A stretch of DNA of 64,000 nt from positions 1-64,000 of the forward strand of contig URLZ01000005.1 of NCBI GenBank assembly GCA_900548895.1, given 5' to 3'. The notes below the pieces were generated by a model. That model was not told the origin of the DNA and made no database searches. It saw only the letters and a program-made list of their open reading frames with translations. The position numbers were made by a program, and so were the translations under genes. The stretch is from an uncultured Akkermansia sp. GTDB taxonomy: Bacteria; Verrucomicrobiota; Verrucomicrobiia; Verrucomicrobiales; Akkermansiaceae. Shown one piece after another: positions 26,384 through 35,549 of the stretch. How positions within the stretch are numbered: position 1 is the stretch's first letter; each line of letters starts with the position of its first letter.

Positions 26384-28740
26384 GGCTCGGTCTCCTCGCT
26401 GCCCCGGGGCAGCGCAATATCATAAAACACCTCGGGGAAAGACTCTCCGGCAGCGCGGGCCCGCAGCGTCTCCTCGCGTCGCTGCTCATCAATCCAGTAG
26501 AGATGACTGTCGAGCGGATCGTAGTAGCGCGGAGGGCAGAAGCGGCAGTTCGGCTCATCGGGCCAGCACACCCAGCGCCATTGAGCGAAGCGCGCGAAAC
26601 TGCTGTACCAGCCCGGCACCCAGCTGTAGGTGCCGGCAATCAGGCGCTGCACGCGGTGGTGCGCCGCAATCGCCTCGTGCTCCGTGCGCGCCTTGAAAGT
26701 GTCCAGAATAGCGCTGTCCAGCGCGGGCGAGCTCGTCGCCGTGATGTTTGCCGTGCCGCGCACCACCGAACCGTCGGGCCCGTAGGCGTAGGCGGAGAAA
26801 AAGAAGGGAGCCGGGTTGGGCAGCGGGGGCGAGAAATTCCAGGAGAAGAGCGAAGCCTGCACCTGCTTGTTCATGACCTTCGTGTAGAAGACCGTGTCAT
26901 CGAGCGTCTCAAACTTCAGCTCCAGCCCGCAGCGCGCTGCCTCCTCCCGCAGCAGACTCATGCAGGTGGAGAAGAGAGGATCCACGCGCGAGCTGATGAC
27001 CAGCTGCAGGCGCTCGCCCTGATCGTTGTACAGAATGCCGTCCGCACCCTCGTGCACATAACCAGCCTTCGCAAAGCAGGCGCGCGCCTCTTCGGGAGAG
27101 TAGGGCAGCGCCTCAATCGACTCATCCGTGTAGGGGCCGAAGCCCGCAAAAAACGAACCCGAGCGGCTGTAATCGCCGCGAAACACCGTCTCGATCACCT
27201 CCTGAATATTCAGCGCATACTGCACCCCCTTGCGCAGCTCGCGCGAACGAAGGCGCGGGTGCGAGCCGTTCAGGTAGATGCCCAGACAGTTGCGCGGCCA
27301 GATGTTGTTGAAATGCACGCGTTGAATGTAGCCGCGGTGCACGGGCTCAATCTCCAGCCCCTCATACCAGACATCCGGCTCGCGCACCTGACAGACATCC
27401 AGCTCGCCGATGCGGAAGAGCTCGCGCAGCTTCGAGGGCTCCACGATGAAGGAGTAGACAATGTGATCCACATTGCAGCTGTAGCGCGTGTAGCGCCGCT
27501 CCGCCGCCCACCAGTCGCGCACGCGCTCCAGAACAATCTGGCGCCCCATCACCAGCCCCTCGGGCTCGACCCGGTAGCCCCCCGTCGTCGGCATCGGGCG
27601 CCACTGGTAGCGCGTCGGGTAATCCGGGCCGAACTCCGCGAAAAACGACGTGCAGCAGGCCGGCACCGCCGCGTAATAGGGCGCCAGAGGGCGCGCGGAA
27701 GCCAGCGTCACTGCCAGAACGTGATCGCCGTACACCGCAATGCGGGCAAAGCTCGAGAGGTAAAAGTCGCGGTAAAAGGGCTCCATGCTGAACTCCGACG
27801 TGCGCACGTAGAGCGACGTGATGAAATCGCGCGTCGTCAGCGGCGAGCCGTTGGAGAAGCGCGCCTCCTCATCGATGTGAAAATACACCGTGCGGCCATC
27901 GGGCGACACCGCCCAGCGATCCGCCGTCCCGGGAATCAGGTGCCCCGTCGCGGGATGCAGGCGCACCAGCGGAATATCGAGGTCATCGCAGATGTAGCGG
28001 CGCGTCGTGTTGTTGCTGTTGGGGCCGAAGGCGCGCAGCGTCGTCGGGAACGAGCGCTGAATCGCCAGACGCATCACCCCACCCTTGCGAGCCTTCGGGC
28101 TGCCGAGCTCCGGTTCCCCCGCGCCGTCCTGCCAGACGAGAGACTTCGGCAGCTGCTTCTCGGGATAAAAGACCAGATAATCGCCCATCTTGCGCCGCTG
28201 CTCCAGCTCGCGCAGCTCCTCGCGCAACTGCCGGGCCTGCACCGCCGCGTGCCGCCGCTTCGCCTCCGGCGCCGGGCAGAGCAGCGGCTCAAGCTTCATC
28301 ATCGCCAGCTGCATCCAGCGCTTTTCGGAAGCCCTGCGCAGAAAATCAGACGCTCGGGCATTCCAGCGCTGCACGAAGCCGCGAAAGCCCGGCGGCATCT
28401 GCCAAGTCAGAGCGTAATAGGGCACGCCGTCCTCCTCCGTAAAGCCGCGCTCCATCGAATCCTCCGGCGGCGCCTGCCACGTCACCCCCTCGGCGCGGGG
28501 CTCCCCGTCGCAGGACGCCAGCAGCAGGCAGAACGGCAGCAGACACAGCAGCAACCACAGCCGCCGCCATGGATGCAGCCACAGCCGCTGCCCCCACAGC
28601 CGCCGCTCCGCCGCACCCTCGTGCCCGCGAGGCGCCCCCCACCCGGGCACGCCGCTGCGGGCCGACAGCGCCGCTGCACCGCTCTGAACAGAGCAGCGCC
28701 GCCGGTGACAAACAGGCATCATCGCAGCAGCATTCATCAT
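26380..28740 (-). CDS. Peptide ABC transporter substrate-binding lipoprotein (YejA-like)
   Basis: A 786-residue family-5 solute-binding protein, unusually long because of an N-terminal part of about 200 residues before the binding fold. A hydrophobic segment ending in LLLASCDGE (lipobox LASC, about residue 77) indicates a lipoprotein, but the 50-odd preceding residues are unusual for a signal peptide, so an internal non-ATG start is possible. The binding fold includes VRLHPATGHLIPGTADRW, YFHIDEEARFSNGSPLTTRD and the C-terminal WVPGWYS, close to YejA, which binds peptides such as microcin C. ATGA overlaps at both ends tie it to the flanking transporter genes. Confidence 0.88.
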   Translation of the reverse strand: MMNAAAMMPVCHRRRCSVQSGAAALSARSGVPGWGAPRGHEGAAERRLWGQRLWLHPWRRLWLLLCLLPFCLLLASCDGEPRAEGVTWQAPPEDSMERGFTEEDGVPYYALTWQMPPGFRGFVQRWNARASDFLRRASEKRWMQLAMMKLEPLLCPAPEAKRRHAAVQARQLREELRELEQRRKMGDYLVFYPEKQLPKSLVWQDGAGEPELGSPKARKGGVMRLAIQRSFPTTLRAFGPNSNNTTRRYICDDLDIPLVRLHPATGHLIPGTADRWAVSPDGRTVYFHIDEEARFSNGSPLTTRDFITSLYVRTSEFSMEPFYRDFYLSSFARIAVYGDHVLAVTLASARPLAPYYAAVPACCTSFFAEFGPDYPTRYQWRPMPTTGGYRVEPEGLVMGRQIVLERVRDWWAAERRYTRYSCNVDHIVYSFIVEPSKLRELFRIGELDVCQVREPDVWYEGLEIEPVHRGYIQRVHFNNIWPRNCLGIYLNGSHPRLRSRELRKGVQYALNIQEVIETVFRGDYSRSGSFFAGFGPYTDESIEALPYSPEEARACFAKAGYVHEGADGILYNDQGERLQLVISSRVDPLFSTCMSLLREEAARCGLELKFETLDDTVFYTKVMNKQVQASLFSWNFSPPLPNPAPFFFSAYAYGPDGSVVRGTANITATSSPALDSAILDTFKARTEHEAIAAHHRVQRLIAGTYSWVPGWYSSFARFAQWRWVCWPDEPNCRFCPPRYYDPLDSHLYWIDEQRREETLRARAAGESFPEVFYDIALPRGSEETEP

Positions 28741-30371
28741 TCGTAATAAGTGTAGCGGCGGGGATCGTAGGCCTCGCGGATCGCCTCCCCGATGAAGGTT
28801 ACCAGCAGCAGCGCCAGCACCAGCGCCCCGAAGGCGCAGGAGACCAGCCAGGGGGAGGACAGGCGCGCGAGACCCTCATTGAGCAGGCGCCCCCAGCTCG
28901 CATAGGTGTCCGGCACCCCGAAGCCGAGGTAATCCAGCGAAGCCAGCGACAGAATCACCCCCGCCACGCTGAAGGGCACCAGCGTCACGATAATACTCGT
29001 CAGATTCGGCAGGATGTGGCGGTGCAGAATGTGCAGAGGGCCCGCCCCCATCACGCGCGCCGCCGCCACGTACTCGCGCGTCTTCTCGCGCAGCGTCGCT
29101 GCACGGATCAGGTAGGACATGTGCATCCATCCCAGCAGCGAGAGCAGCGAGAGCATGAGGAAAGTGCCCCGCCAAGCCAGCGGCACCAGATCCGAGACCA
29201 CCATCACCACGAAGAGGAAGGGAAGCTGGCAGAGCAGCTCAATCACGCGCTGCGAGAGCAAATCAAACTTGCCGCCGATATAGCCCATGAGCATCCCCAT
29301 CGTCAACCCGATCGCATAGGTCACCGGCAGATAAAAGAGCGCCGCCTTGATGTTGACCTGAAGACCGCCGTAGAGATACGCCAGCATATCGGCCCCCTGC
29401 GAAGTCGTCCCGAGCAGGTGCCCGCCCGTCAGCGGCGGAGCCGGGTGATAATACACCCGCACGGGCGCTCGGCGCTCCGCCTCGCGCAGAAACTCGCGGC
29501 GCGAGCCCTCGCCCACGTAGCGCTCATCCAGCAGACGGCCCTGCTCATAGTGGGCGCTGTACACCTCGCGGCGATCCGCGCTCCAGCCCTGAGCCAGCCC
29601 GTCGGGCAGGCCGCGGCGGTAGCGCATCCGCAGGCAGGGCTGGCCGTGCTCATCGAGGCGGCAGACCTGGCCGTCCACCGGCTTGCCCTCCGCATCGCAG
29701 AGGCGGCCGCCGTGCATCTCCAGCTCCTCCACCGGGAAGGGAACGGCATCCATCGTCGGGTCATACGGCACCGGCGGCATGATCACGCAGGAGGGCATCC
29801 CGTGCTCGCCCTCGTGCTCCGCCAGCTTGCGGTACGGCGCCTCGGCATGCGCCTCCTCCCCCTTCAGCCCGAAGACCTCGCCGGGAATCACCGCTCGCGT
29901 GAAGGCCGGAAAATACCAGTGCCCCTCGTAGCTGACGAACAGAGCCCTCTTGCCCACCACGCACTGATCGAGCCCCGCGAGCACAAGCAGCCCCAGCAGC
30001 ACCAGCAGAGACCAGTAGCCGCGGCGGAAACTGCGGAAGCGCGCCAGGCGGCGGCGATACTCCGGCGGCAGGCGCAGACTGTGCTGCGAGCGCAGCAGCA
30101 GATAGATCCCCGCCCCGGCCGGCAGCAGCATCGCCAGCCAGCCGAACCAGTGAATCACCCCCTCCTCGGGAGAAGCCAGCCAGGCCAGCTGCGGGCAGCT
30201 CTGCGCCGACACACCCAGAAAGGGCAGCTCGCGGCTCACCGTAAAGGGCCAGGACAGCGTCGGCAGCAGCCAGCCGCACAGCTCCGCCAAGCAGCCCAGC
30301 AGTGCGGCGAGCAGCAGGAGCAGGGCGATGAGATTTTTCTTCGTCAGCAGTTTGGCTGTGGCGGGGGACAT
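28737..30371 (-). CDS. Peptide ABC transporter permease (YejE-like) with MORN-like insertion
   Basis: A 544-residue inner-membrane permease. Membrane helices near residues 14-36, 74-93 and 120-135 are followed by a large extracytoplasmic region. The permease core begins at HLLGTTSQGADMLAYL and carries the EAA-type loop YVAAARVMGAGPLHILHRHI. Residues about 219-288 look like MORN_2-type repeats (YRRGLPDGLAQGWSADR, HYEQGRLLDERYVG), which I do not know from YejE. Its stop overlaps the start of the binding-protein gene. A gap of 167 bp separates it from the upstream YejB-like gene. Confidence 0.88.
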   Translation of the reverse strand: MSPATAKLLTKKNLIALLLLLAALLGCLAELCGWLLPTLSWPFTVSRELPFLGVSAQSCPQLAWLASPEEGVIHWFGWLAMLLPAGAGIYLLLRSQHSLRLPPEYRRRLARFRSFRRGYWSLLVLLGLLVLAGLDQCVVGKRALFVSYEGHWYFPAFTRAVIPGEVFGLKGEEAHAEAPYRKLAEHEGEHGMPSCVIMPPVPYDPTMDAVPFPVEELEMHGGRLCDAEGKPVDGQVCRLDEHGQPCLRMRYRRGLPDGLAQGWSADRREVYSAHYEQGRLLDERYVGEGSRREFLREAERRAPVRVYYHPAPPLTGGHLLGTTSQGADMLAYLYGGLQVNIKAALFYLPVTYAIGLTMGMLMGYIGGKFDLLSQRVIELLCQLPFLFVVMVVSDLVPLAWRGTFLMLSLLSLLGWMHMSYLIRAATLREKTREYVAAARVMGAGPLHILHRHILPNLTSIIVTLVPFSVAGVILSLASLDYLGFGVPDTYASWGRLLNEGLARLSSPWLVSCAFGALVLALLLVTFIGEAIREAYDPRRYTYYE

Positions 30372-30538
30372 GAAGCGCGGGAAAATCGTTCTCGGAGGGG
30401 GAAGAGACGGAGCCGGTCAGGCCGTGATCGGTGCGGGGAAGGGGGTGCGGATGAATCGGAGGTGATGAGGCGGAGGTGAAGGCAGGGCGGAGGGCGCGAG
30501 CGTCAGGCGAGGCGTGGGGAGGGAGCCGTGTAGCCGAA

Positions 30539-31876
30539 TCAATCGTAGCGAATGCGCGGGTCGAGGCAGGCCACGAGAATATCGGAGAGCAGATTGCCGA
30601 CGATGATCAGCAGCGAGCTGAGCAGCAGCGTCCCCATGATCAGCGAATAATCCTTGTCCATGAGCGCCTGATAGCTCAGCAGCCCGAAGCCCGGGATATC
30701 GAACACCCGCTCGATGAGCACCGAGCCGCCCACCATCGTGCAGAGCACCGTGCCGAGCGTCGAGGCAATGGGGATGAAGGCATTGCGGAAGGCGTGGCGC
30801 ACCACCGCACGGCGAAAGGACACCCCCTTGGAGACCGCCGTGCGCACATAGTCCGCCGAGATCTGCTCCATGAGACTGTTTTTCATCATCATCGTCGTCA
30901 TGGCGAAGGCCGAGACCACGTAGCAAAGCAGCGGCAGCACCGTGTGAGAGGCCAGATCGCTGACCTGCTCCGCCAGCCCCATGCGGGCAAAATCCGGGCT
31001 CGTCAGACCGTAGAGCGGGAACCACTCCAGGCGCGCCCCGAGATACACCAGCATCAGAGCCCCCAGAGCGAAGCCCGGCACCGCATAGCCCACGAAAATC
31101 AGCACGCTCGTCAGCGCGTCGATCACCCGCTTGTGCGTCAGCGCCTTGAGCATCCCCAGCGGCACGCTCACCGCATAGGTGATGAGCGCGGCGAGCACCC
31201 CGAGGTACACCGACACCGGCAGGCGCCGCGCCATCATGCTCACCACCGACTCATTGTATTTGTACGAGCGCCCCAGATTGCCCTGCAAGAGCCCGTCAAA
31301 GGATTCGCGGTAGGCCACGGCGCGCCAGTGGCGGCACTCCGGGCTCTGCGCGCGCGACGCGATGAGCGCCTCATCCTCCTCACGGCCGTTGCGGCGCGCC
31401 CACTGGCGCGCGCGATCCTCGGGCGACTCCGCGACGAAAACCCAGCCCTCCTCCTGCAACCAGGCATCCTCCGGCAGCACCAGCTCCGAACCTCGGCGCG
31501 ACACCCGCACCTGCGTCGCCTCCCCCGAGCTGCGCCGCAGCGTCAGCGCCGCCGAGCTTCCCTCGGCATCGGGCAGCTCGGCGCGCGCCACGGCAATGTG
31601 CCGCGGCAGCAGCCCCAGCCATTGAAGGTAAGCCCGCCACATCGGCTCGCGGAGATTGAACAAATCCTCCAAGCGCTCCATGTCCTCCTCGGAAAGAGAA
31701 GAGGCCTGCGGCGTTGCCCCCGCCTTCTCGCCCGCGAGCGCCCCCATCGCCTGCTCCTGCAGCATGCGCTCCACCGGTCCGCCCGGCACCATGCGCGAGA
31801 GGCAGAAAACGACAAAGGTGATTCCCAGCAGCGTGACGGGAATCAGCATCAGACGTCTGAGCAGATAGCGGCGCAT
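30539..31876 (-). CDS. Peptide ABC transporter permease (YejB-like)
   Basis: A 445-residue permease. The N terminus MRRYLLRRLMLIPVTLLGIT is typical of DppB/YejB proteins. An extracytoplasmic loop of about 140 residues (roughly 45-190) is larger than usual. The core helices follow with GNLGRSYKYNESV, VPGFALGALMLVYLGARL and the EAA-type loop YVRTAVSKGVSFRRAVVRHA. It is the first gene of the four-gene importer cluster (B-E-A-F order) and has a near-leaderless promoter. Substrate is likely oligopeptides; this is family knowledge, not shown by the sequence. Confidence 0.9.
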   Translation of the reverse strand: MRRYLLRRLMLIPVTLLGITFVVFCLSRMVPGGPVERMLQEQAMGALAGEKAGATPQASSLSEEDMERLEDLFNLREPMWRAYLQWLGLLPRHIAVARAELPDAEGSSAALTLRRSSGEATQVRVSRRGSELVLPEDAWLQEEGWVFVAESPEDRARQWARRNGREEDEALIASRAQSPECRHWRAVAYRESFDGLLQGNLGRSYKYNESVVSMMARRLPVSVYLGVLAALITYAVSVPLGMLKALTHKRVIDALTSVLIFVGYAVPGFALGALMLVYLGARLEWFPLYGLTSPDFARMGLAEQVSDLASHTVLPLLCYVVSAFAMTTMMMKNSLMEQISADYVRTAVSKGVSFRRAVVRHAFRNAFIPIASTLGTVLCTMVGGSVLIERVFDIPGFGLLSYQALMDKDYSLIMGTLLLSSLLIIVGNLLSDILVACLDPRIRYD

Positions 31877-31888
31877 TCTTCCGACGCT

Positions 31889-31917
31889 ATTCTACCCCCT
31901 TCCGGAGGCCATAGCAA
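31889..31917 (-). promoter_or_regulatory. Promoter of the Yej-type importer operon
   Basis: TTGCTA (31917-31912), 17-bp spacer, TAGAAT (31894-31889) on the minus strand, ending 12 bases before the ATG at 31876. Confidence 0.75.
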
Positions 31918-32094
31918 GCACGAGTTGCAGCCGAGCCGCATTCCGCAGCCCCATTCTGCCGCAACATCCCGGCCGCCCTCCCCTCCGTTCCCGCGGAGCC
32001 CCTCCCTCGGGCCTCCTTGACTTCCCCCATCAGAACGGGGCGCATCGGTCGGCCATGCGCGGGGCCGAAAGGCGGGGAGGTCGGCGCGGAGGGC

Positions 32095-32128
32095 AAAAAA
32101 ACCGGGCGGTTCGTTGAGAACCGCCCGG
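32095..32128 (-). terminator. Rho-independent terminator of rpsO
   Basis: An 11-bp stem (CCGGGCGGTTC / GAACCGCCCGG) followed on the minus strand by seven T residues, 13 bases after the rpsO stop. The clearest intrinsic terminator in the window. Confidence 0.92.
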
Positions 32129-32140
32129 CAGCAAAAACGA

Positions 32141-32392
32141 TCAGTGACGCAGCGAGAGGCGCACCAGCAGATCCTGATAGAGGGCAGGATCCGTCCGCTT
32201 GGCATAATCGAGCAGCTTGCGGCGCTTGGCGACCATCATGAGCAGACCGCGGCGCGAAGCATGATCATGCTTGTTGTCGGCGAGGTGCTGCGTGAGGTGC
32301 GCGATGCGCTTGGTAAGCGACGCGACCTGGAAGCCCGTGGAGCCGGTGTCTTTCTCGTTAATCTTGAAGTCGTTGACGTTGATTTCGCTCAT
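32141..32392 (-). CDS. rpsO: 30S ribosomal protein S15
   Basis: An 83-residue S15. Landmarks are DTGSTGFQVASLTKRI, the rRNA-binding LTQHLADNKHDHASRRGLL, and VAKRRKLLDYAKRTDPALYQ. S15 binds 16S rRNA early in 30S assembly. The start MSEINVNDF is family-typical; the longer open frame to 32566 precedes the promoter. In several bacteria S15 represses its own mRNA through the leader; here the leader is about 60 bases, long enough for this, but I see no diagnostic fold. pnp is not adjacent. Confidence 0.96.
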   Translation of the reverse strand: MSEINVNDFKINEKDTGSTGFQVASLTKRIAHLTQHLADNKHDHASRRGLLMMVAKRRKLLDYAKRTDPALYQDLLVRLSLRH

Positions 32393-32457
32393 TGTTTTGT
32401 ATCTTGTTTGATGGTTGATTTTCGTGGCTGCGGCAAATCGACCTACAAGGTGAGGGC

Positions 32458-32485
32458 ATGATATCACGAATCCGCCGCGATGCAA
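32458..32485 (-). promoter_or_regulatory. Promoter of rpsO
   Basis: TTGCAT (32485-32480), 16-bp spacer, TATCAT (32463-32458) preceded by TGA on the minus strand. Confidence 0.7.
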
Positions 32486-32575
32486 GACTAAATTCAGTCG
32501 CGAGAAACAAAAAAACGGGAGAGCCGGAGTCTCGGCCGCAGCGGCGCGGACGCGGGAGGAGAACACATTTTATCC

Positions 32576-32603
32576 TTGCCAGCTGCAAGCACCATGGTAG
32601 AAT
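32576..32603 (+). promoter_or_regulatory. Promoter of the NfeD/flotillin operon
   Basis: TTGCCA (32576-32581), 16-bp spacer, TAGAAT (32598-32603) preceded by TGG; 15 bases before the ATG at 32619. Confidence 0.7.
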
Positions 32604-32618
32604 AACGCAGAGAGACCC

Positions 32619-33281
32619 ATGGAAGTCATCACCCAAATCTTCGGCTGGCTGAACACCGCTGCCCGCGCCCTGAACCTCGTTCCGAGTCTGGATTCCGCCG
32701 CCGGCATCTTCTGCATCCTCGTCTGGATCAGCACCCTGCTCGCCCTCGGACTCTTCGTGCTCTCCTTCTTTGCCGACCTCGGCGGCGGCGATGCCGACGT
32801 CAGCGGCGACCTCGACGGCGACACCGGGCACTTCTCCGTGCGCACCATCATCGGCTTCATGCTCGGCTTCAGCTGGGGCGGCTTCGTCTGCATTCAGTCC
32901 GGCATGAGCACGGCCGGTTCCGTCGGCGTCGGCGTCCTCGTCGGCCTCTTCATGTTCCTGCTCATCGCCCAGCTGATGCGCTTCATCTACGGGCTGCGCT
33001 CCGACGGATCGCTCGACTACAAAACCCTCGTCGGCATGAAGGGCACCGTCTACGTCACCATCCCGCCGCACGGCGAGCCCGGCGGGCAGGTGCAGGTGGC
33101 CCACCCCAGCCAGCTCGTCACCATGCAGGCCATCCAGTACGGCGACCACCCCCTGCCCGCGCAGACGCGCATCATCGTCACCGAGGCCAACACCCTCCAG
33201 CTCGTCGTGCGCTCACTTGACGAACCCGCCCCCGGCCCGGAGGCTCAGAGCGGCGATGCCGCCCCCTCGCCCGACCGATGA
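32619..33281 (+). CDS. NfeD/YuaF-like membrane protein
   Basis: A 220-residue protein with an N-terminal membrane helix (AGIFCILVWISTLLALGLFVL), an acidic Gly/Asp loop (ADLGGGDADVSGDLDGD), two more helices (residues about 75-130), and a C-terminal OB-fold-like region (LVGMKGTVYVTIPPHGEPG, RIIVTEANTLQLVV). This matches the NfeD-like YuaF class, short partner proteins of flotillins in membrane microdomain formation. The flotillin gene follows at 33569 in the same direction, supporting the call. The tail is Pro-rich. Confidence 0.82.
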   Translation: MEVITQIFGWLNTAARALNLVPSLDSAAGIFCILVWISTLLALGLFVLSFFADLGGGDADVSGDLDGDTGHFSVRTIIGFMLGFSWGGFVCIQSGMSTAGSVGVGVLVGLFMFLLIAQLMRFIYGLRSDGSLDYKTLVGMKGTVYVTIPPHGEPGGQVQVAHPSQLVTMQAIQYGDHPLPAQTRIIVTEANTLQLVVRSLDEPAPGPEAQSGDAAPSPDR

Positions 33282-33568
33282 GGTGCCGGCCCCCCCCTGC
33301 GACCGCCAGCTCGCAGGGAGCGAGCCTCACCCGCTCTCCTCCCCTTTCTCCGCCTCTTCCGCATCAACAGCCCCTCTCTCACGGCCTCACCACATACGCT
33401 CTCTCTCCTCAACATCTCCAAACACAACACCCCAACCCGATACCTCAACCCGATACCTCAACCAGATCCCCACGCCCAGTCCCATATCCGCACTCAAGAC
33501 CTTTCCAGACCCCTGATAGCTCTCCCCATCCCCCCCAAAGAAACTCTCCCCTAAAAAAACTCCCCTCT
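33282..33568. other. Intergenic leader between NfeD-like and flotillin genes, with short direct repeats
   Basis: 287 bp that are C-rich and pyrimidine-rich on the plus strand. Around 33430-33465 a 12-base unit close to CTCAACCCGATA is repeated twice perfectly and a third time imperfectly. No gene is visible. Confidence 0.5.
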
Positions 33569-35134
33569 ATGTACTCCACACCCATCCTCGCTGCCGCCGG
33601 CGTTGCTCAGGAAAGCTCCAACGCCCCCATCATCGCCATCTGCGTGCTCGTCGTCTTCCTGCTGGGCACCGTCGCCTGGCTCTTCAGCCGCTACAAGATG
33701 TGCCCCTCGGATAAAATCCTCATCGTCTACGGTAAAGTCGGCGCGGGGCGCTCGGCCAAGTGTCTGCACGGCGGCGCCACCTTCGTGATGCCCATCATCC
33801 AGAACTACGCCTACATGGACCTCAACCCCCTCAACATTGACGTCCCCCTCAAAGGCGCCCTCTCCAGCCAGAACATCCGCGTCGACGTCCCCTCCTCCTT
33901 CATCGTCGGCATCAGCACGCAGCCCGAAATCATGCAGAACGCCGCCAGCCGCCTGCTGGGCCGCACGCGGCAGGACATCCGCGACCTCGCCTCCGAAATC
34001 ATCATGGGCCAGATGCGCGTCGTCATCGCCGCGCTGACCATTGAGGAAATCAACGCCGATCGCGAAAAACTCATCCGCGGCATCACCGGCGGCGTCGACG
34101 TCGAGCTCCACAAAGTCGGCCTCTACCTCATCAACGCCAACATCACCGACATCCGCGACGCCTCGGGCTACATCGCCGCCCTCGGCCAGGAGGCTGCCGC
34201 CCGCGCCATCAACGACGCCATGATCAAGGTGGCGGACGAAACCCGCCGCGGTGAAATCGGCAAGGCCGAGGCCCTCCGCGAGCAGACCGTGCAGGTCGCC
34301 ATGGCCAACGCCGCCGCCGTTGAAGGCAGCAACGAGGCCGAGATGAAGATCGCCGATTCGACCGCGAAGCTGAAAGTTCGTCAGGCCGAGGCGCACCGAG
34401 TCGCCGAAGTCGCCGAGCGCGAGCAGGCCGCCCGCGCCGAGCAGGCCGGTTACATCGCCAACCGCGATGCCGAATTGCAGCGCGCCGAACTCGAGCGCGC
34501 CACGCAGACCGCCAACGAAATCGTCGCCGCCGAAATCCTCAAGCGCAAGCAGGAGATCGCCGCAGAAGCCGCTGCCGCCGTCCTCGTCAAGGAGCAGCAG
34601 GGTAAAGCCGACGCCCTCATCATCGCCAAAGAGGCGGAGGGCCGCGCCGCCATCAAGCTCGCGCAGGGTGAGGCCGACGCCCTCCTGCTCAAAAAGAAGG
34701 CCGAAGGTGAGGGCCTTGAGCTCGTCGGCCGCGGTCAGGCTGCCGCCATTCAGGCCCAGCTGGAAGCCAAGGCCCGCGGCTTCCGCGAGATCGTTGCGGC
34801 AGCCGGCGACGCCCGCGCCGCCTCCGGCCTGCTCGTCACCGAACAGCTGCCGACCATCGTCGAGACCCAGGCGAGCGCCGTGCGCAACCTCAGCTTCGAC
34901 AAAGTCGTCGTCATGGGCGGCGGTAACGGAGGCAAGGGCGGCAGCGTCGGCGGCTTCGTGCAGGACCTCGTCACCGGCACCCTTCCGCTGCACGAGCTGG
35001 CCTCCAGCGTCGGCGTGCAGCTTCCCGACTACCTCGGCAAGAGCGCTCCCGCGAGCGCCCCCGAGGCCCCCGCAGCGCCCCGAGCCGCTCAGGCGGCCAC
35101 TGCTCCCGCAGCACCCGCCGGCGACGCCTCCTGA
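33569..35134 (+). CDS. floT: Flotillin-like protein (YuaG/FloT family)
   Basis: A 521-residue SPFH protein. An N-terminal hydrophobic helix (PIIAICVLVVFLLGTVAWLF) precedes the SPFH domain (about residues 40-215; DKILIVYGKVGAGRSAKCLHGG, GRTRQDIRDLASEIIMGQMR). A long Ala/Glu coiled coil (about 215-420) holds many flotillin EA repeats such as RQAEAHRVAEVAEREQAARA. The C terminus is Gly-rich, then Ala/Pro-rich. Flotillins scaffold membrane microdomains. The frame is open from 33278, but MYSTPILAAAGVAQ is the sensible start; the upstream part is a non-coding spacer. The NfeD-like partner precedes it. Confidence 0.93.
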   Translation: MYSTPILAAAGVAQESSNAPIIAICVLVVFLLGTVAWLFSRYKMCPSDKILIVYGKVGAGRSAKCLHGGATFVMPIIQNYAYMDLNPLNIDVPLKGALSSQNIRVDVPSSFIVGISTQPEIMQNAASRLLGRTRQDIRDLASEIIMGQMRVVIAALTIEEINADREKLIRGITGGVDVELHKVGLYLINANITDIRDASGYIAALGQEAAARAINDAMIKVADETRRGEIGKAEALREQTVQVAMANAAAVEGSNEAEMKIADSTAKLKVRQAEAHRVAEVAEREQAARAEQAGYIANRDAELQRAELERATQTANEIVAAEILKRKQEIAAEAAAAVLVKEQQGKADALIIAKEAEGRAAIKLAQGEADALLLKKKAEGEGLELVGRGQAAAIQAQLEAKARGFREIVAAAGDARAASGLLVTEQLPTIVETQASAVRNLSFDKVVVMGGGNGGKGGSVGGFVQDLVTGTLPLHELASSVGVQLPDYLGKSAPASAPEAPAAPRAAQAATAPAAPAGDAS

Positions 35135-35515
35135 GCTCCCGTCGGCCTGCATCCGGCTTTGCATTCGCCCCGCGAAAAGCCGGCCTGCGAGCCTCCCGTT
35201 TCTTCATTCAGCCGCGCCTCTGCCTTCTGCGGAGGCGCGGCTTCTGCGTCTTCAGAGAGCTGGTTCAGGGGAGGGCTTCAAGACCTCCGGGGGCAATTTT
35301 CGGGGGAGATTGCCGGAGAGTACCTTCTGGGGGCTCTGCGAGGCTTGAGCAAGCGGAGAGCCGTGTCGTGGAAGCGCTCGGCAGCCCGCCGAGCGAGCGC
35401 CGGAGTCCTGCCCTCCGAAGCCCCGCCCTCTTCACCACAAGCGCAGGGCAGGGGAGAGGAGGGCGGAGGCCCCCGACGCGGCGCGGCGGAAAGCTCCCGC
35501 GGCGGCTCTATAACC
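35135..35515. other. Intergenic stretch after flotillin
   Basis: About 380 bp with a terminator at its beginning and a promoter at its end. Between them are G-rich runs (several GGGGG tracts near 35285-35330) but no gene that I can support. Confidence 0.4.
35211..35241 (+). terminator. Hairpin terminator behind flotillin
   Basis: A 10-bp stem (GCCGCGCCTC / GAGGCGCGGC) followed by TTCTGCGTCTT, 76 bp after the flotillin stop. Confidence 0.6.
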
Positions 35516-35543
35516 TTGACATCGCGCCCGTCTTTGTTAAAAT
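35516..35543 (+). promoter_or_regulatory. Leaderless-type promoter of the two-helix membrane protein
   Basis: TTGACA (35516-35521), 16-bp spacer, TAAAAT (35538-35543) preceded by TGT. Only 6 bases separate the -10 box from the ATG at 35550. Confidence 0.8.
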
Positions 35544-35549
35544 CACGCC

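Noticed and set aside
26503..32020. Three long plus-strand frames (747, 636 and 514 residues) opposite the Yej-type operon
   Set aside because: They are antisense to four recognisable transporter genes, rich in Arg, His and Gln, and have no promoter or homology pattern.
32393..32566. N-terminal extension of S15 from an upstream start
   Set aside because: The promoter lies inside this stretch and the family N terminus begins at 32392.
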